This document shows, piece by piece, positions 36,760 to 48,218 of a DNA stretch of 64,000 bases. The position numbers were made by a program, and so were the translations under genes. The first letter of the stretch is position 1, and every line of letters starts with the position of its first letter. Location of the stretch: assembly GCA_013400975.1 (NCBI GenBank), contig WBMZ01014047.1:26289-90288 (forward strand), written 5' to 3'. Source of the DNA: Atrichornis clamosus. Taxonomy: Eukaryota; Chordata; Aves; Passeriformes; Menuridae. The notes under the pieces are model-generated. The model did no database searches. It was not told the origin of the DNA and saw nothing but the letters and a program-made list of their open reading frames with translations.

Positions 36760-38500
36760 TGACTTTGGAACTGACTTTATGCTTTCAATATAGAGTGGGG
36801 AGACATGCTAACTTGAACTGAACACAAAGGAAAAGAGATAGGAAGTGCAAAAAGAATGCTATTGTAAAATGAAAATACAAAAATATTAAGAAATCAAATA
36901 TAGGATAACATTTCATTTAAAAAACCACAACGATATGGACAATGTGCATTAGAACCAGATATTAGAATATAAGGGCACGTGTTGTTTGTGGAACCTTTTT
37001 TTTAATGTAAATATTTAATTCATATTACAAATACAAAAATAGAAGTATCTTTCTTTGTAGATACCTGAGCCTTTTTGCATTTTAATGTGATATCCCATAG
37101 AAATGGGTGGCAAAAATCAAACTTGGAGAAGTACACTTCCAAACATATCTGATAAAATAGATAATAAATAAGAGTCTGGGGTTTATACTCTGGTAGCTCT
37201 GAGTCTTTTTAAAGTATATGTTGCTGCAAAGCTGCACAACTTAAGACACAGGAAAGCCTTTCTTACTGCATTTTGAAGACTGTGATCAAAACCTTACAAT
37301 GCTTTTGAAGAGATGCTAATTTTCCTTATAGATCATATGACCAATTTTTTATGATCTGGGAATTTTAGCACATGCCTTCTTTCTCCATTTTTAAAGTGAC
37401 ATCTACCTTGAAACCTAAGGAGCACACAGATTACTAAAAATCCTTGTTTTGTGTTACAGTTAAATTCTGTAGGAATTCTGTCATACTAGTTTTTCAATTA
37501 ATTTTGACATTTGCAATCTCAGGATCATTGTTATAAAGCAATCTGTCAAAATCACCTTCTAACATTAATTCCTGATGGACAGTGTTCATGTCTACCATAT
37601 GCAACAGAAGTTTTCAGAGGGAAGTCGTAGCTGATTATCTCTGTTGTGCAATATGCAGGTTAAAAGGCTTGTATGGAATAGTATGAGAGAATATAAAATG
37701 ACCCCTACACTTCACTAACCCCTTGTTCTGATAAAGGATGTCTGCTACACCCCAGCAAACTTCATGTACAGCATTAAGAAATGCAATACTGCCACCTCTA
37801 AGCACTTTGTGTTAGTTACCACATTACACAGAGCCTGCACTGAATCAACGTTTTTGGGATTGACAGGTGAAATGTTTGTGAAATCTGCCTGCTATCAAAT
37901 TCTTCACAGGACAGCAAATTTTTGTACATCCCCATAATCTCAGAAACAATGAACTTTGCTTTTTGTCTAAACATTGTCAATACAAAGAGTGTTATGGATT
38001 TAAATCAGAAGCATCATGTGTGACTGGGAAAATTTCTCATTAACAAGGTACAAGATAACTGCAAAAGGTATTTTGTCAGTGGAGAATATTTCTTTGGTAT
38101 TTGCTATTTGCACATCAAAAGAAAAAATGTTCGAAACCTCAGCATAAATATATGGAAATCTAAAAAGACAAAATATCAGCCAACATGGAGAAAATAATAA
38201 AAATAATACTGATGAGAATATGAGTGGTAAGATTGGAGACTAAATGCAAAACTTCACCAAAACAAATGTTAGTTATATGAGGATATGGCATTATAGATTA
38301 AGAAAAACAAAAATCAAAATGTATTCTTCAAAAGCCAAAGAAAAACATGTTTCTGAACTTTGTGGGGATGTTGTTGAAAGACATACAATTGCTTTCCTCA
38401 TAGGAAAGAGAAACAATCTACAGCAGTCTTCAAATCTCTATATATCTTTGTGATGGCTGCTATCATGGGCCAGCACACCTCTTTTCCTCTATGGCAGCTT
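36760..38500. other. FBXL13 intron sequence, no feature recognised
   Basis: AT-rich DNA without repeats or coding signal that I can recognise. Confidence 0.35.
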
Positions 38501-38514
38501 TTAATCTAGAAATT

Positions 38515-38600
38515 GTACCTGCCAGGCAGACTTTGTGTCTTGAAGGATACATCTGAAACAGTAATGGCAGACTTTTGTAAGACTGTAAATTCTCTGCCTT
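38515..38600 (-). pseudogene. FBXL13: Degenerate FBXL13 LRR exon remnant
   Basis: The minus strand reads ENLQSYKSLPLLFQMYPSRH, then KVCLAGT. At the nucleotide level the pieces AATTTACAG, TCTGCCATTACTGTTTCAGATG, ATCCTTCAAGACAC and CTGCCTGGCAGGTAC follow, in order, what a coding sequence for NLQELNVSDCPTFTDESMRH...CPGV would give. Frame and spacing are lost between pieces. I call it a remnant because order and position fit, not because the protein reads through. Confidence 0.45.
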
Positions 38601-38609
38601 CATCTCACT

Positions 38610-39560
38610 AATCTTCCAAATAAGAGTTTGGAATAACTCTTTCTGTTGCAGTTGTCACACAAGACCTTGGCTCACAAGACCTATCCACAATCCTTTCTTT
38701 CAAAGATAAATTTTTAAGAACATATCTAACTTTCAAACTTCTTGCATCATCATGAGGAACTGGACATGCACAAGCAATTTTTGGATACCATTTTCTTTTA
38801 AAAGTTTCTTTAAAACTCTGTGTAATGTGTAGGGGAATCTAGCATATATTTTTAAATATACTAAAAAGATTTAAAACCTGCTCTGTAAGTGAAATATATG
38901 GGGCTTTTCTTTCATTTTGTATAGCAGACAGAATCCTGCAAATCACTCAAAAAAGAGTATTTCTATTATACACGCCTCTAAATTTCCTGCAAGATTAAAA
39001 CAACACACTTTCATATTTCTGTTTAATTATACCTTGACATTAGTCATAGTGTTCCATTGGAACTATTGCCACACAACAGATTTAAATAGAAAAGTGCTGT
39101 TCAGCCTTTTGATATATCTCATTGATTCACCCTGAATAATAAAAAAAATACAGAAGTATATTAAAATTATATTTGTATGTAATAAGGGAAAAGACCATGA
39201 GTAACTAACTTTAAGTCATCATAATTTTTGTACACCTCAGCCACTTTCTTTGGAAGCCTCAAAGTAGAATACTGAGAGACACATGATTCTGCTGTTACTT
39301 GAAGTATTTTAAACACGTTATACATACACACATTTTATCATTTTAAAGGATACATATACTATACAGTCCTATAGAGCACAAGGGACTTTTCACTTGATTG
39401 AAAGTTAGCACGTGTTTACACATTTTGCTAAACCAAGATTACTGTTACCCAATCCTGGTGTCTAAAACCACTGATGAATTTTCTCCATGAACTCTGGTAC
39501 ATTTCTCTAACCAGCAATATAATTTAACGTAATATAATCTACAAAATGCTTCCTCTTTAG
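38610..39560. other. FBXL13 intron sequence, no feature recognised
   Basis: AT-rich DNA. The short frame at 38917-39135 (+) has no recognisable product. Confidence 0.3.
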
Positions 39561-39566
39561 TTCTAC

Positions 39567-39621
39567 CTTCTAGATGGAACATTAAATTTGAGTAATTATA
39601 AGTCTTCCAAGTCGTATTAAC
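39567..39621 (-). pseudogene. FBXL13: Possible small FBXL13 exon remnant
   Basis: A strong acceptor CTCTTTTGCAG ends at 39622 and a donor-like CTAGAAG|GTAGAA lies at 39567/39566, flanking 55 nt. One frame is open (VNTTWKTYNYSNLMFHLE). Another frame has weak resemblance to the family stretch TLQ-WRLNVLRLNFRG but contains stops. The position before the 38.5 kb segment fits. This is a low-confidence call. Confidence 0.3.
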
Positions 39622-39959
39622 CTGCAAAAGAGGTACTACCTATATTATTCCATATTTATATAATGGAAACAAATCTCCTAGTATGAAGAATGTTTCACAA
39701 TAAATGTCAATATAATACAAAAGCAAAAAGTCAGCACTGGTACATGAAAATATAATAGTTGAGTCTGTATCTTTTTCCACGTTGTGGTCACCTTTTCACT
39801 ATTTGAGTTATCAGGCAAAAGGACCATCCAGACAACTGGTAATTCAATACCAATCAACTCTAAAGAGGAAAGTTTGTGCTTTTGAAATATATTTCTGCAA
39901 CAAAGGATTTGAGAGATGAGATATCAGTAAAAATAGGTATGTAGATGGAAGTTAACCAT

Positions 39960-41600
39960 AACCTGAAAAGGACCAAAGGCACATGGAGTGGTGAGAAAGC
40001 ACTGGGAGTAATAGAATGATGAAGAAAAACTCTGAAACCTCCATGCAAAAGCAGCACAAATGGGTCCATCTCAAGCGTCTGAACACAAACAGTTTTAGCT
40101 TGGGAATCATCCAGCAGGGATCAAAGTCCACACACTGGTGCAGAGCTATGATTTCAGTGGGGCTCCAGAGATGCAAAGGGGTAGCACACACCCTGAAGGG
40201 GTGCAATGAAAGGTTACGGAATATTTAGCGATGACAGCCCAGAAAGGTGAGGACAAGTTGCACTCTATGCAAAGTCATGCCGGGATGCATGGGGCTTTGC
40301 ATTGGAATGGGTGACAAGTCAATCAAGACCTTATTTGTAAGGATTAGAGGCTGGACCTATGAGCATTATCCTGTGGTAGGTATCTCCTGCAGACTGCTTG
40401 ATCTGCTTGATCAAGAAGAGATGGTGGATGAAACCTTTGGGAAGCTGAAGGAAGCCTTACTATTGCCTATCCTGGTGACTCATGACAGACTTTAGCTACT
40501 CATGTCTGCTGCAATAAAACATGGCTGGAGATATACAAACAATGCAGGAGACTTCTAGAGTATGCTGAAGACAATTTCTTGATCCAGCTGACTGATGAGT
40601 GGTCTAGGGAACATGTTCTTCAAGGGGTAAAGGAATGTGAAGAACTAAAGTGGCCTTGGTTAATGCAACCATGAAAATGAGGAGTTCAAAGTCCTGAGAG
40701 AAGAAAGTTGGACAAACTGTAGAAGAAAAACCCCTGAGCTTGATAACAAATTTTGGCTTGTTTAGGGATTTGCTTAGCAGGATCTCACGGTAGACAGCCC
40801 TGGATGGCAAAGGGGCCCAGGAGAGCTGGTTGATCTTCAAAGGCAAGGTACTCAATTACTTTTTTGCCTCAGTTTTTATTGCTAAAATTTGTCTGAAGGC
40901 TTTCCAGGTGCCTCGCTGGAGCCTATGATCAGAATCTGTGGGAGTGAAACAATACTCCTGGTCAAAGTTAATGTCAGGGAGCACCTGAGGAAATGGGATG
41001 AGACAGGGTGCATCCAAGGGGAAGAAAGCTGTCTCTTGTCGTTGAGAGGCCTTGCTCGTTCTTGAAAGGTCATGACAATCAGAGGAGATTCCTAACGACT
41101 GGAAGATAGGAAATGTCACATCCATTTTCAGGAAATGGAAGAAGATCCAAGGAACTACAGGCCAGTCAGCTCCACCTGGGTCCCTGGGAAGGTTATGTAT
41201 CAAATCCTCCTTGAAGCTCCCTCCAAGCACATGAAGGATGAAGAAATGACAGCAAACAGCCAGCATAAGTCTATCAGGGGCAGAGCATTCCTCACTAAGG
41301 TGGTTGTTTTCTATGATGAAATTATTGGATCTATGAATAAAAGGAGAAAACCATCTGTTATGCATCAGCTTCAGCAAGACCTTCAAAACAGGCCACAATA
41401 TCCTTTATAGCCAAATTGGTAAAATAAAGGCTGCATAAGTGGACTTCAAGATGAGTGAAAATTTGTCCTGACTGCCAGGCCAAAGGATTGTCACCAGTGG
41501 TGCTAAGTCCCACTAGTGGTTTGTGAAAACTAGCATCCCTCAAGGGCCAATACAGGGGTCAGTACTATTAAATGGTTTGGATGATAGGAACAGAGCAAAT
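39960..41600 (+). mobile_element. CR1 LINE, endonuclease and reverse transcriptase remnants
   Basis: A longer CR1 copy on the plus strand. About 40247-40495 carries the ORF2 endonuclease part: LFVRIRGWTYEHYPVVGI, then EEMVDETFGKLKEAL and PILVTHD where active CR1 has a GDFN-type motif. About 40500-40860 continues in broken frames. About 41135-41410 has the reverse transcriptase start NYRPVSSTWVPGKVM, then LEAPSKHMKDEEMTANSQHK and FYDEI. Frames are interrupted many times and the polymerase core is lost. The 180-codon minus frame at 40856-41398 is only its antisense shadow. Confidence 0.88.
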
Positions 41601-41879
41601 TCACAATTTATTCCAAACAAGGGGAATTGTTTATATACTTAAGGCTAGAACTGCTGCAATAACCACTGCACTTGAAAAAAATCTTCCTTCTCGGTATAAA
41701 TTAGTTTGTGGACAAAGTCTGTAGTTCCTACATTTAATCCCTGGCATTCAGAGATATTTAAGTCTTGCAAACTCTTACATTCACCCCCCAAAAAACCAAA
41801 CAAAAACCCCTAAGACAAACAAAAATCCCAATCAGACCAAAACCGCATCATATTAAAGGTGAACAGTTCAAATTCTCAG

Positions 41880-42161
41880 TGTTTTATATAAATGTAAGGA
41901 TTCCTCAAACAGATTCAGTCCATCTGGGCCAATATCCTGAACCCATGGTCGCAGCATTGAGATGAAAACATAAACTCCCAAAAGTTGGGGTAAACTGTCC
42001 TGAGAAAGTAACTTGAAAACAAGTCTTACTTGACCACAAACTAAAACTGGGAATTTGATGGACACTGGATAACTTTCCCTTGTCTGGCTCTGTATGTGTT
42101 CCAGTTGTTCAGCACTCAGGAAGCTGGAAAATACCAGCTTCAACTCCTCTTTGGAGCTCAA
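41880..42161 (-). pseudogene. FBXL13: Diverged FBXL13 F-box segment
   Basis: A 97-codon open minus frame. Its middle, VSIKFPVLVCGQVRLVF, then KLLSQDSLPQLLGV, parallels the FBXL13 F-box stretch LSLKDVIICGQVNHAW, then MLMTQLNSLWNAIDF. Shared positions are S-x-K, CGQV, an aromatic four residues later (F for W), the L-x-S/T-Q block and S-L. The conserved LPxE start and tryptophans of a working F-box are missing. A donor-like CAA|GTAAGA interrupts the CGQV codons. An F-box normally binds SKP1; this copy probably could not. It is the last remnant before LRRC17, as synteny predicts. Confidence 0.5.
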
Positions 42162-42470
42162 CTTCCAAGGTTAACTTAAATACAAAGAAGGTCCAGCCTG
42201 ATGCTGTTCTCCTGAATACATGAGAACCTCCTAACAAAGATCAGTGAGAAATTGGTCCGTTGTGTTTTCCCATGTTTAATCAAAATGAACAACAGTAGAC
42301 CAGAGTCAGTAAAAACAAACAAACAAAAAGAGATAGGACATTAAATCTTCAGAGTATTTGAGAAGTTCCAAGTAGTGTGATGGTTGAGTACTTGACTGCA
42401 TATTATGTACAAGCCTCCATGAAAATGCCCATTTCATCTGTTCTAAAGTTTTGCTTTTCTTCCAACACAG

Positions 42471-42588
42471 GGATCCCACAAACTCCAGCTGTGCCTTCTC
42501 AGAGCTGTACGACACCAATTCTGACTCTCCAAAAATTTCAGCTGTTCCAGCTGTCACAGAAAATAACTGGGACCAGCTGAATGTCAGG
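42471..42588 (+). other. LRRC17: LRRC17 5' UTR part of the first coding exon
   Basis: The acceptor TTTTCTTCCAACACAG ends at 42470, so an upstream non-coding exon is expected. None could be placed from sequence alone. The 118-nt leader has no in-frame ATG before 42589. Confidence 0.55.
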
Positions 42589-43345
42589 ATGCAAGTAGTT
42601 ACTATTATACTACTAATTCTTCTTTGTAATGCGTCTGACTGTAGGAGGACAAGGAATAGGAGTTTGAGAAACAATGAAAGGGAAAATATCTTAAGGAAAG
42701 CATCTAGCACTGTTAAGCGCAATGCCCGAGGCCTAACATGTGATATTTACACTTATCTTCATGAGAAATACCTAGACTGTCAGGAAAGAAAATTGATTTT
42801 TGTGGCACCTGATTGGCCAGAGGATATAAAACACATGCTGCTAGCAAGAAATAGGATTCGTAAATTGAAGAATAATATGTTTTCCAAGTATAAAGTACTG
42901 AAAAGCCTGGATTTACAACAGAATGACATATCAAAAATAGAAAGTGAGGCTTTTTTTGGTTTGAATAAACTTACCACACTCTTACTTCAGCATAACCAAA
43001 TTAAGACTTTGTCTGAGGAGATTTTTATTTATACACCCAGTCTAAACTACCTACGTCTTTATGACAATCCCTGGCATTGCAGCTGTGAACTAGAAACTCT
43101 TGTTACAATGCTACAGGTTCCAACAAACAGGAATTTGGGAAATTATGCCAAGTGTGTGCACCCAATAGAACTGAAAAATCAAAAGCTAAAGCAGATAAAA
43201 GCTGATCAGCTCTGTAGTGAAGAGGACAGGCAGGACCCCAAAAACATAAAACGGGAGAAGCCTGAACTTGTCAAACCAGAATTTGATTCCTCTTTGTGCC
43301 ACATATATGTGTTTCCTGTACCAACTCTGAACTGCAAAAGAAAAG
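42589..43345 (+). CDS. LRRC17: LRRC17 coding exon 1 (start, signal peptide, first LRR block)
   Basis: LRRC17 is a secreted leucine-rich-repeat protein. Published work links it to restraint of RANKL-driven osteoclast formation. This exon encodes residues 1-252 plus one base of codon 253. MQVVTIILLILLCNASD is a signal peptide. A basic linker follows. CDIYTYLHEKYLDC (51-64) is a cysteine-bounded N-cap. LRRs with LKSLDLQQNDISKI and LTTLLLQHNQIKTL lie at about 80-158, then an LRRCT-type cap starting NPWHCSC (160-166). The second block begins near LCHIYVFPVPTLNCKRK. The donor is AAAAG|GTTTGT. The start at 42589 is the first ATG and gives a proper signal peptide. An upstream TTG-initiated extension only runs into the intron. 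Frame is intact. Confidence 0.96.
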
Positions 43346-46300
43346 GTTTGTATCTGTCGTTATAACTGAATTAAAAATTTTAATATTCTATTTATTTAAA
43401 CTTTACTACATTCATTCACTTATTATTTACTGCAAATTAATATAGTACTAGTACTTGCTTTACTTAAACTGATACTAATTGCTTTTCCTCTTGTAACTAC
43501 CAGCAAGAAGTAGGAATTCTTTCTGCATTTTAGCTCTCTATTCAGCCCCAATTACACAGATATTCCTTAGTGCTCTAGTATAAGTATCTAACAGAAATCA
43601 ACAGGAATAAAACTAAGCATATTACTGAAGGACCAGCATCTCATTAGTCTGATTGTATAGCTGTAAACATACTAATCAGTCAAACTACAGCTGTGCTGAA
43701 ACTGTTGAGTTGATAGAGAAAAGCACGGAGTGTCTTTTCTTCCTTCCAGTGTACAAGCACAAAGATAGCAATAACTCTGACAGAAGTGAGCTGTGAAGCA
43801 GGACTGGAGTAGCCAGCTGTGCTTTCAAAGCCCAAAGGACTCTGATTGCAAAGGAAAGCCATTGCATCCTCACATTTGTTGCGCAAGATTTCTTCTACTA
43901 AGGGGAGAAATGGTATGCTGGTGTTCATAAAGAAATACGTCCTCCGTGCTCTTCCTCCCAGCACCCAGCAAAAAATTCAAAGTTGAAGGTCCTTCAAGAA
44001 ATGTTTTTCAGACACTTGGATCCGTGCCATCCCTAAATCTTTCTCAGGCCCCTAAAAGCCACAGTTAAGCCTTAAGGGTAAACCAGACGGGGCATATATC
44101 AACACAAAAGTGCACATTTATTTGTGCTTTATATTTCCCATATTTTATCCCATGATGAAACAAAGCAAACAACAAAACAATTCAGAAGAGAATCATTCTT
44201 TAGCAAAACAATTCTGAAATAAGAAGCATTGCTTGAAGCAGCCAACATTGTGAGGATTTTTTCTCAATTTTTAAGGAGCTTAGCCTGCAATACCAGATCA
44301 CTGCAGTACGTTTTGCTCAGTTAAACCTCTGTGTCTTTGAAGAGTGACTTGATTTTATGTAAAAACCTCAGTGTGGCCTTGCTCTTGCACCTTAGAGTCA
44401 GAGACAAGCTCAGAATTCAGTACAAGGAGATAATACCTAAATATCAAGAATTAATGATTTCAATGTTTGATTACATGGTTTATCTACTATGTATGTCATA
44501 AAAATGGTCAGTTTTGTAATTTTATCTACCCTGCTAAATTCCTTTTTTCTCCCTATAGCTCATTGTTATCTTTGTTTTACCATGCAGCTACTACATCTTT
44601 TTTATTAATGATTTATGATGCTTTACCTGCTAACATTATTTTTTTCAATATTCACCTCTCCTTGTTGATAGGATCTTAATTATTAGATTATGGATTATGA
44701 TCTTAATTATCCTTCATAGGATCTTAATTATATCACTACTACTTCATGTCTTCAGTAAATTGTGCTATGGAACAAAACCCAGTCATATATTATAATCCTA
44801 ATGTAAGCAAGGACTGACTCTACAGCTCTTCCCACTCAGTGGTATCGGAGATGAGCTGAATACACAAATATATTCAAAAACTTCTGGCAAGAAAAATGTT
44901 ACTTTTTTCTCTCTAAGTTCATAGAAACATTCAATGTAGCCTGATCTTCATGGGAGTTTCAAAGGGGTTTATAGTGTTTAACAACATGGTTTATTGTCTT
45001 TAAAAGTTACTTCAACCTCTACTCGAGGCTACTAGAGGGTACAGGGACTCCCTCCTTCAGGTCATGAACTAAGTATATCAACCCAGAACTTCCTGAATGC
45101 CTAGCATGGACACATTGAGTATGTTCCAATATTTTTTAGGAAGTACCAGATCTACTGTGCGTATGCTTGACAGCTGGATGCAGATATCCCATGGATATTT
45201 GGTATTTTGAACATATGGTAATCTTTGATGAAAGCATTGTACTTACTGTCTTTGTATATGAATACTGTATAGCAGATGCACAATTTCACTGGAATTTTAA
45301 TCAGAAAAAGGAGTATAATGCACAAAAAATCCAGGCAAAACACAAATATTTCTCTAAATTCACATGGACAAGATTTCAGAGTATGAAAAAAAGGTGCATC
45401 AGTTGCCAAATCAGTAAGATGACACGAAAAACTGCAATCCATTATTCCTTTACAATGGAGGGAATGGAATGACTAGCAGTTTACCAGTATTAAGTATGTC
45501 TAAAGAGGTATAACAACAGGTCAGGAGCTTTCAGTTGATGTCAAAAACATCATGAGAGAAACATCTTGAAAATAGATTTACCCATGTGTACGTTCTCTTT
45601 ATTTATTAATAAATTACTTATATCTCATCAAACCAGTGATATGACAGACCTTTCAGTACTCTAGAACAAAATACCCTATGCCCTTGATTCTCTTTCACAA
45701 AAAAAAACCCAAAAAAATGTGGAAGCAGAAGCAATTTCTGTTTGCTTTTCTGCAAAGAACTTGTATATGCAAGAACAGTTGGGAAAATCTGCTTTCTAGC
45801 TCTGCCAAACTCTCCAAGTCTCTAAATTGAAGCATTATTTGCATTCATCTGGTGATAAATAGGTCCTGAAACTCTGCAGTAGCAGGAAGCAATCCAACCA
45901 CGGCAGGCTGGAATAGTTATAATATTTACATATTTATAATACCACAGCTCTGCTCATAATCAGATATAAGGCAGGAAGATTCTGATATGGTGCTTTAGCC
46001 TCAAAAATACCTGATTCATTAGACATCTTCAGAAATTCAGAAGTACAGTGAGCACACAAATTCCAGCACAGATCCAGAAACTACTTGCTTTCTCTCAAAG
46101 ATGGACAAATAAGTGATACTGCTCATTTTTTTGTAATGACAGCACGGGATTAGAACACTCATTGAGCAAATCTAATAATCCCAGAGATTAGGTTTATTAA
46201 CATTACCATGGGGGGATTCAAACCACAGTCTGCACTTCTCAAGTGTCTGCCCTTACTACTGGACTAGGAGCTATTCCTTCTGGAGCTCTTTTGCCAGGAA

Positions 46301-46800
46301 CTCTGTAAGGATAGGAACACTGATGGCCCTTGGCTACTTTGGTAATGCCAGTGATACAAGTAGGATAGAGAAGTAGACAGAATGTCACTATGCTGCCTAG
46401 ATGGTTTTTTTATACAGTTACTCTGGTTTATTTTCTTTAAACCATCAAGCCCTTCACACACATTTTTTATTAGTATCTTCACTGAGTATCTTCACTTTAC
46501 CTTATCTCTATGTGAATGAATAGTCTAGTTCTACTAAAACAAAAATTGAAAACACTGAAAGAGGCTTTACTGTGAGCACTAACGAAGAGAACAATTTCTG
46601 TGTGAAGTGTAAAGGTACAAGTAAAGATAGAATGAAATTCAGAAGCTGAAAAAACACGGTGGCACTAGTAGAGGGGATTAAAGGGAGAGAAAACAAGAAA
46701 CTGTAAGACTGACAACACTCTGCCTGGTATGCAACTGTGATACCTAAGCAATAAGAATAATCTAAAACTGATACAAGTTATGTCTTTTTCATTTTTTAAG
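43346..46800 (+). other. LRRC17: LRRC17 intron 1
   Basis: About 3.45 kb, beginning GTTTGT and ending TTTTTTAAG. It contains three near copies of GATCTTAATTAT at 44670-44735 and a MIR-like remnant at 46185-46270. A minus frame at 43680-43964 (94 codons) and a plus frame at 45167-45472 (101 codons) are open but show nothing I recognise. Confidence 0.8.
46185..46270 (-). repeat. MIR/CORE-type tRNA-derived SINE remnant
   Basis: On the minus strand it reads AGTCCAGTAGTAAGGGCAGAC, then GAAGTGCAGACTGTGGTTTGAATCCCCC. It has the layout of a MIR-type SINE head, with an A-box-like AGTRGTNAGGGC and a B box GGTTTGAATCC. MIR-like elements of this type are ancient in amniotes. The family name is from recall. 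Confidence 0.5.
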
Positions 46801-46956
46801 ATTTAAAGAAAGTTCCAGGTAACATACCTCCAGATATAGCTAAACTTGATTTGTCCAACAACAAAATTAGACAACTACGAGCCAAAGAGTTTGAAGATGC
46901 CAGTGAACTGAAGATATTAAATCTAAATAGTAATGGAATAGCTTACATTGATCCTG
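46801..46956 (+). CDS. LRRC17: LRRC17 coding exon 2 (second LRR block)
   Basis: 156 nt, from the acceptor TTTTTTAAG to the donor GATCCTG|GTAAGAA. It completes codon 253 (Asp), encodes 254-304 and gives one base of codon 305. The frame reads LKKVPGNIPPDIAKLDLSNN, then KIRQLRAKEFEDASELKILN, then LNSNGIAYIDP. The start resembles an LRR N-cap (LKKVPxNIPxDxxxLDLSxN), followed by two repeats. Split-codon phases match the flanking exons exactly, which supports a functional gene. Confidence 0.96.
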
Positions 46957-48218
46957 GTAAGAATAATTTTAAATATTCATTAAAAAGTTATTTCTGTTTT
47001 ATTAATGATAAACTTTGATAATGTCACTATCAGATATATATACAGGGAGGAAAGATTTTAAAAATCTAGAAGTTGCTGCAAATTTTAGCTTTCATACCAT
47101 TCAATTCACAGAGTAAATGTTAGCACTGAAATATATTCATCATGAAAGTCAATAGAGACACATTTCAGTTGCCCTTTCTCAAACTAACCAAGTGCAAAAA
47201 GGTAATTCTGGAACCTGAAGCCTAAGAATTTTTCAAAATGCTATGTAGCTGAATTATTTTTTTAATATCTTTGCTACAACCAGGAAAACTTGTCCTAGAA
47301 TGAGGCTACTGTTCAATTATATTGGATAATAAAGTAACAAACAAACCAAAAGGATTTAAACTCTTCTTTAGTTAAAAAGCACAACATATAATTGCTCTTA
47401 AGTTATACATTATTAGAATTCAAGTGTCCTTATTGGCAATTTGCTTATAACCTATGTGCATTTGGGTTTTAATTATGAAAGTAGACATAAGCTGGGGGTA
47501 GGGGAGACAGAGAGGGAGAGAGAAGAAGGGAGAGCGTGAGAGAGTATCAAGCAAAAAGCTGTCTAGTACCATCTTGGCAGTTACCCAGCAGTAGCAAGTG
47601 GCAGGATCTGTAAAATGGTACTTATGAGGTTTAACATGACACGGCTGATTTATTTAAATTAAGACTTCTGCCATTAAATGAAACAGTATCCTTGCAAAAA
47701 GTCAGAACTGCTCTCTGGAATGTACCTCACAAGCATCATTATGAAGCTCCAAGTTTATTCTGTTCCAAATCTTAAAATTTAGAGGTTCTATACACATACA
47801 CAAATACCTACATACATAAAAAACTTCTAGCCCTGTACATTGTCTAATACATAATAAGTATACACATTTCTTCTTCTGTATCATGACAGTAACAGTAGGA
47901 TTCTATGAGCAAATCAGGCATTCATCCACCTCCACTGTCTCTATTCTACACTCAGGCAGACTCGCGAAGTGTTTTATACTTTACCAGCAAAACAAATAAT
48001 ATTTCTCACTTCTGAAGGCACGTGCCATATTTTAAAGTTCAATTTGAGAAGTCCTTTTGTAGACTTTAGCCAAAAAAAACCAAAAGACAACCAATAACCA
48101 TGTAACTATGAAAATGTTTTTCCTGTTGTAGATATGCATATTTTTCCCATCACAGATATATATGTTTTTTTCTAAGTTATCTTTGTAAGATACCAATAAC
48201 TACTTTTCTATTGACTAG
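46957..48218 (+). other. LRRC17: LRRC17 intron 2
   Basis: About 1.26 kb, GTAAGAA to TTGACTAG. It holds a purine-rich GA simple repeat at about 47497-47545. No other feature was recognised. Confidence 0.8.
47497..47545. repeat. GA-rich simple repeat
   Basis: A nearly pure purine stretch of GAGA, GGGA and AGAAG units inside LRRC17 intron 2. Confidence 0.8.

Larger units (their letters stand above)
3621..42161 (-). pseudogene. FBXL13: FBXL13 (DRC6) unitary pseudogene, F-box and LRR part
   Basis: At least eleven exon-like segments on the minus strand, read from 42.1 kb down to 3.6 kb, follow FBXL13 from F-box through the leucine-rich repeats to the C-terminal tail. FBXL13 is a subunit of the nexin-dynein regulatory complex in motile cilia and sperm tails. 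Segments at 27571-27733 and 3621-3774 are open and well conserved. The segments at 35.8, 28.2, 27.9 and 11.3 kb need frame changes to align, and two contain in-frame stops in the aligned frame (27917-27919 and 11258-11260). The 11.3 kb exon also lacks a GT donor. LRRC17 lies directly upstream of the F-box segment, as expected for its nested position. Several independent lesions make a sequencing error unlikely. A functional copy elsewhere cannot be excluded from this window. Confidence 0.82.

Noticed and set aside
40856..41398. 180-codon minus ORF, one of the longest in the window
   Set aside because: It lies antisense to CR1 reverse transcriptase sequence and is explained by it.
42451..42588. 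N-terminal extension of LRRC17 from an upstream non-ATG start
   Set aside because: It begins at TTG, crosses a good splice acceptor at 42469-42470 and would bury the signal peptide. The ATG at 42589 fits the family.
42306..42722. 138-codon minus ORF
   Set aside because: It overlaps the LRRC17 start antisense and has no family resemblance; treated as a shadow.
43680..43964. 94-codon minus ORF inside LRRC17 intron 1
   Set aside because: Protein-like in places, but no match to FBXL13 or other families I know and no splice sites that fit.
46185..46270. A tRNA gene, because of the B-box-like GGTTTGAATCC
   Set aside because: No cloverleaf can be closed and the acceptor stem is absent. A SINE head fits better.
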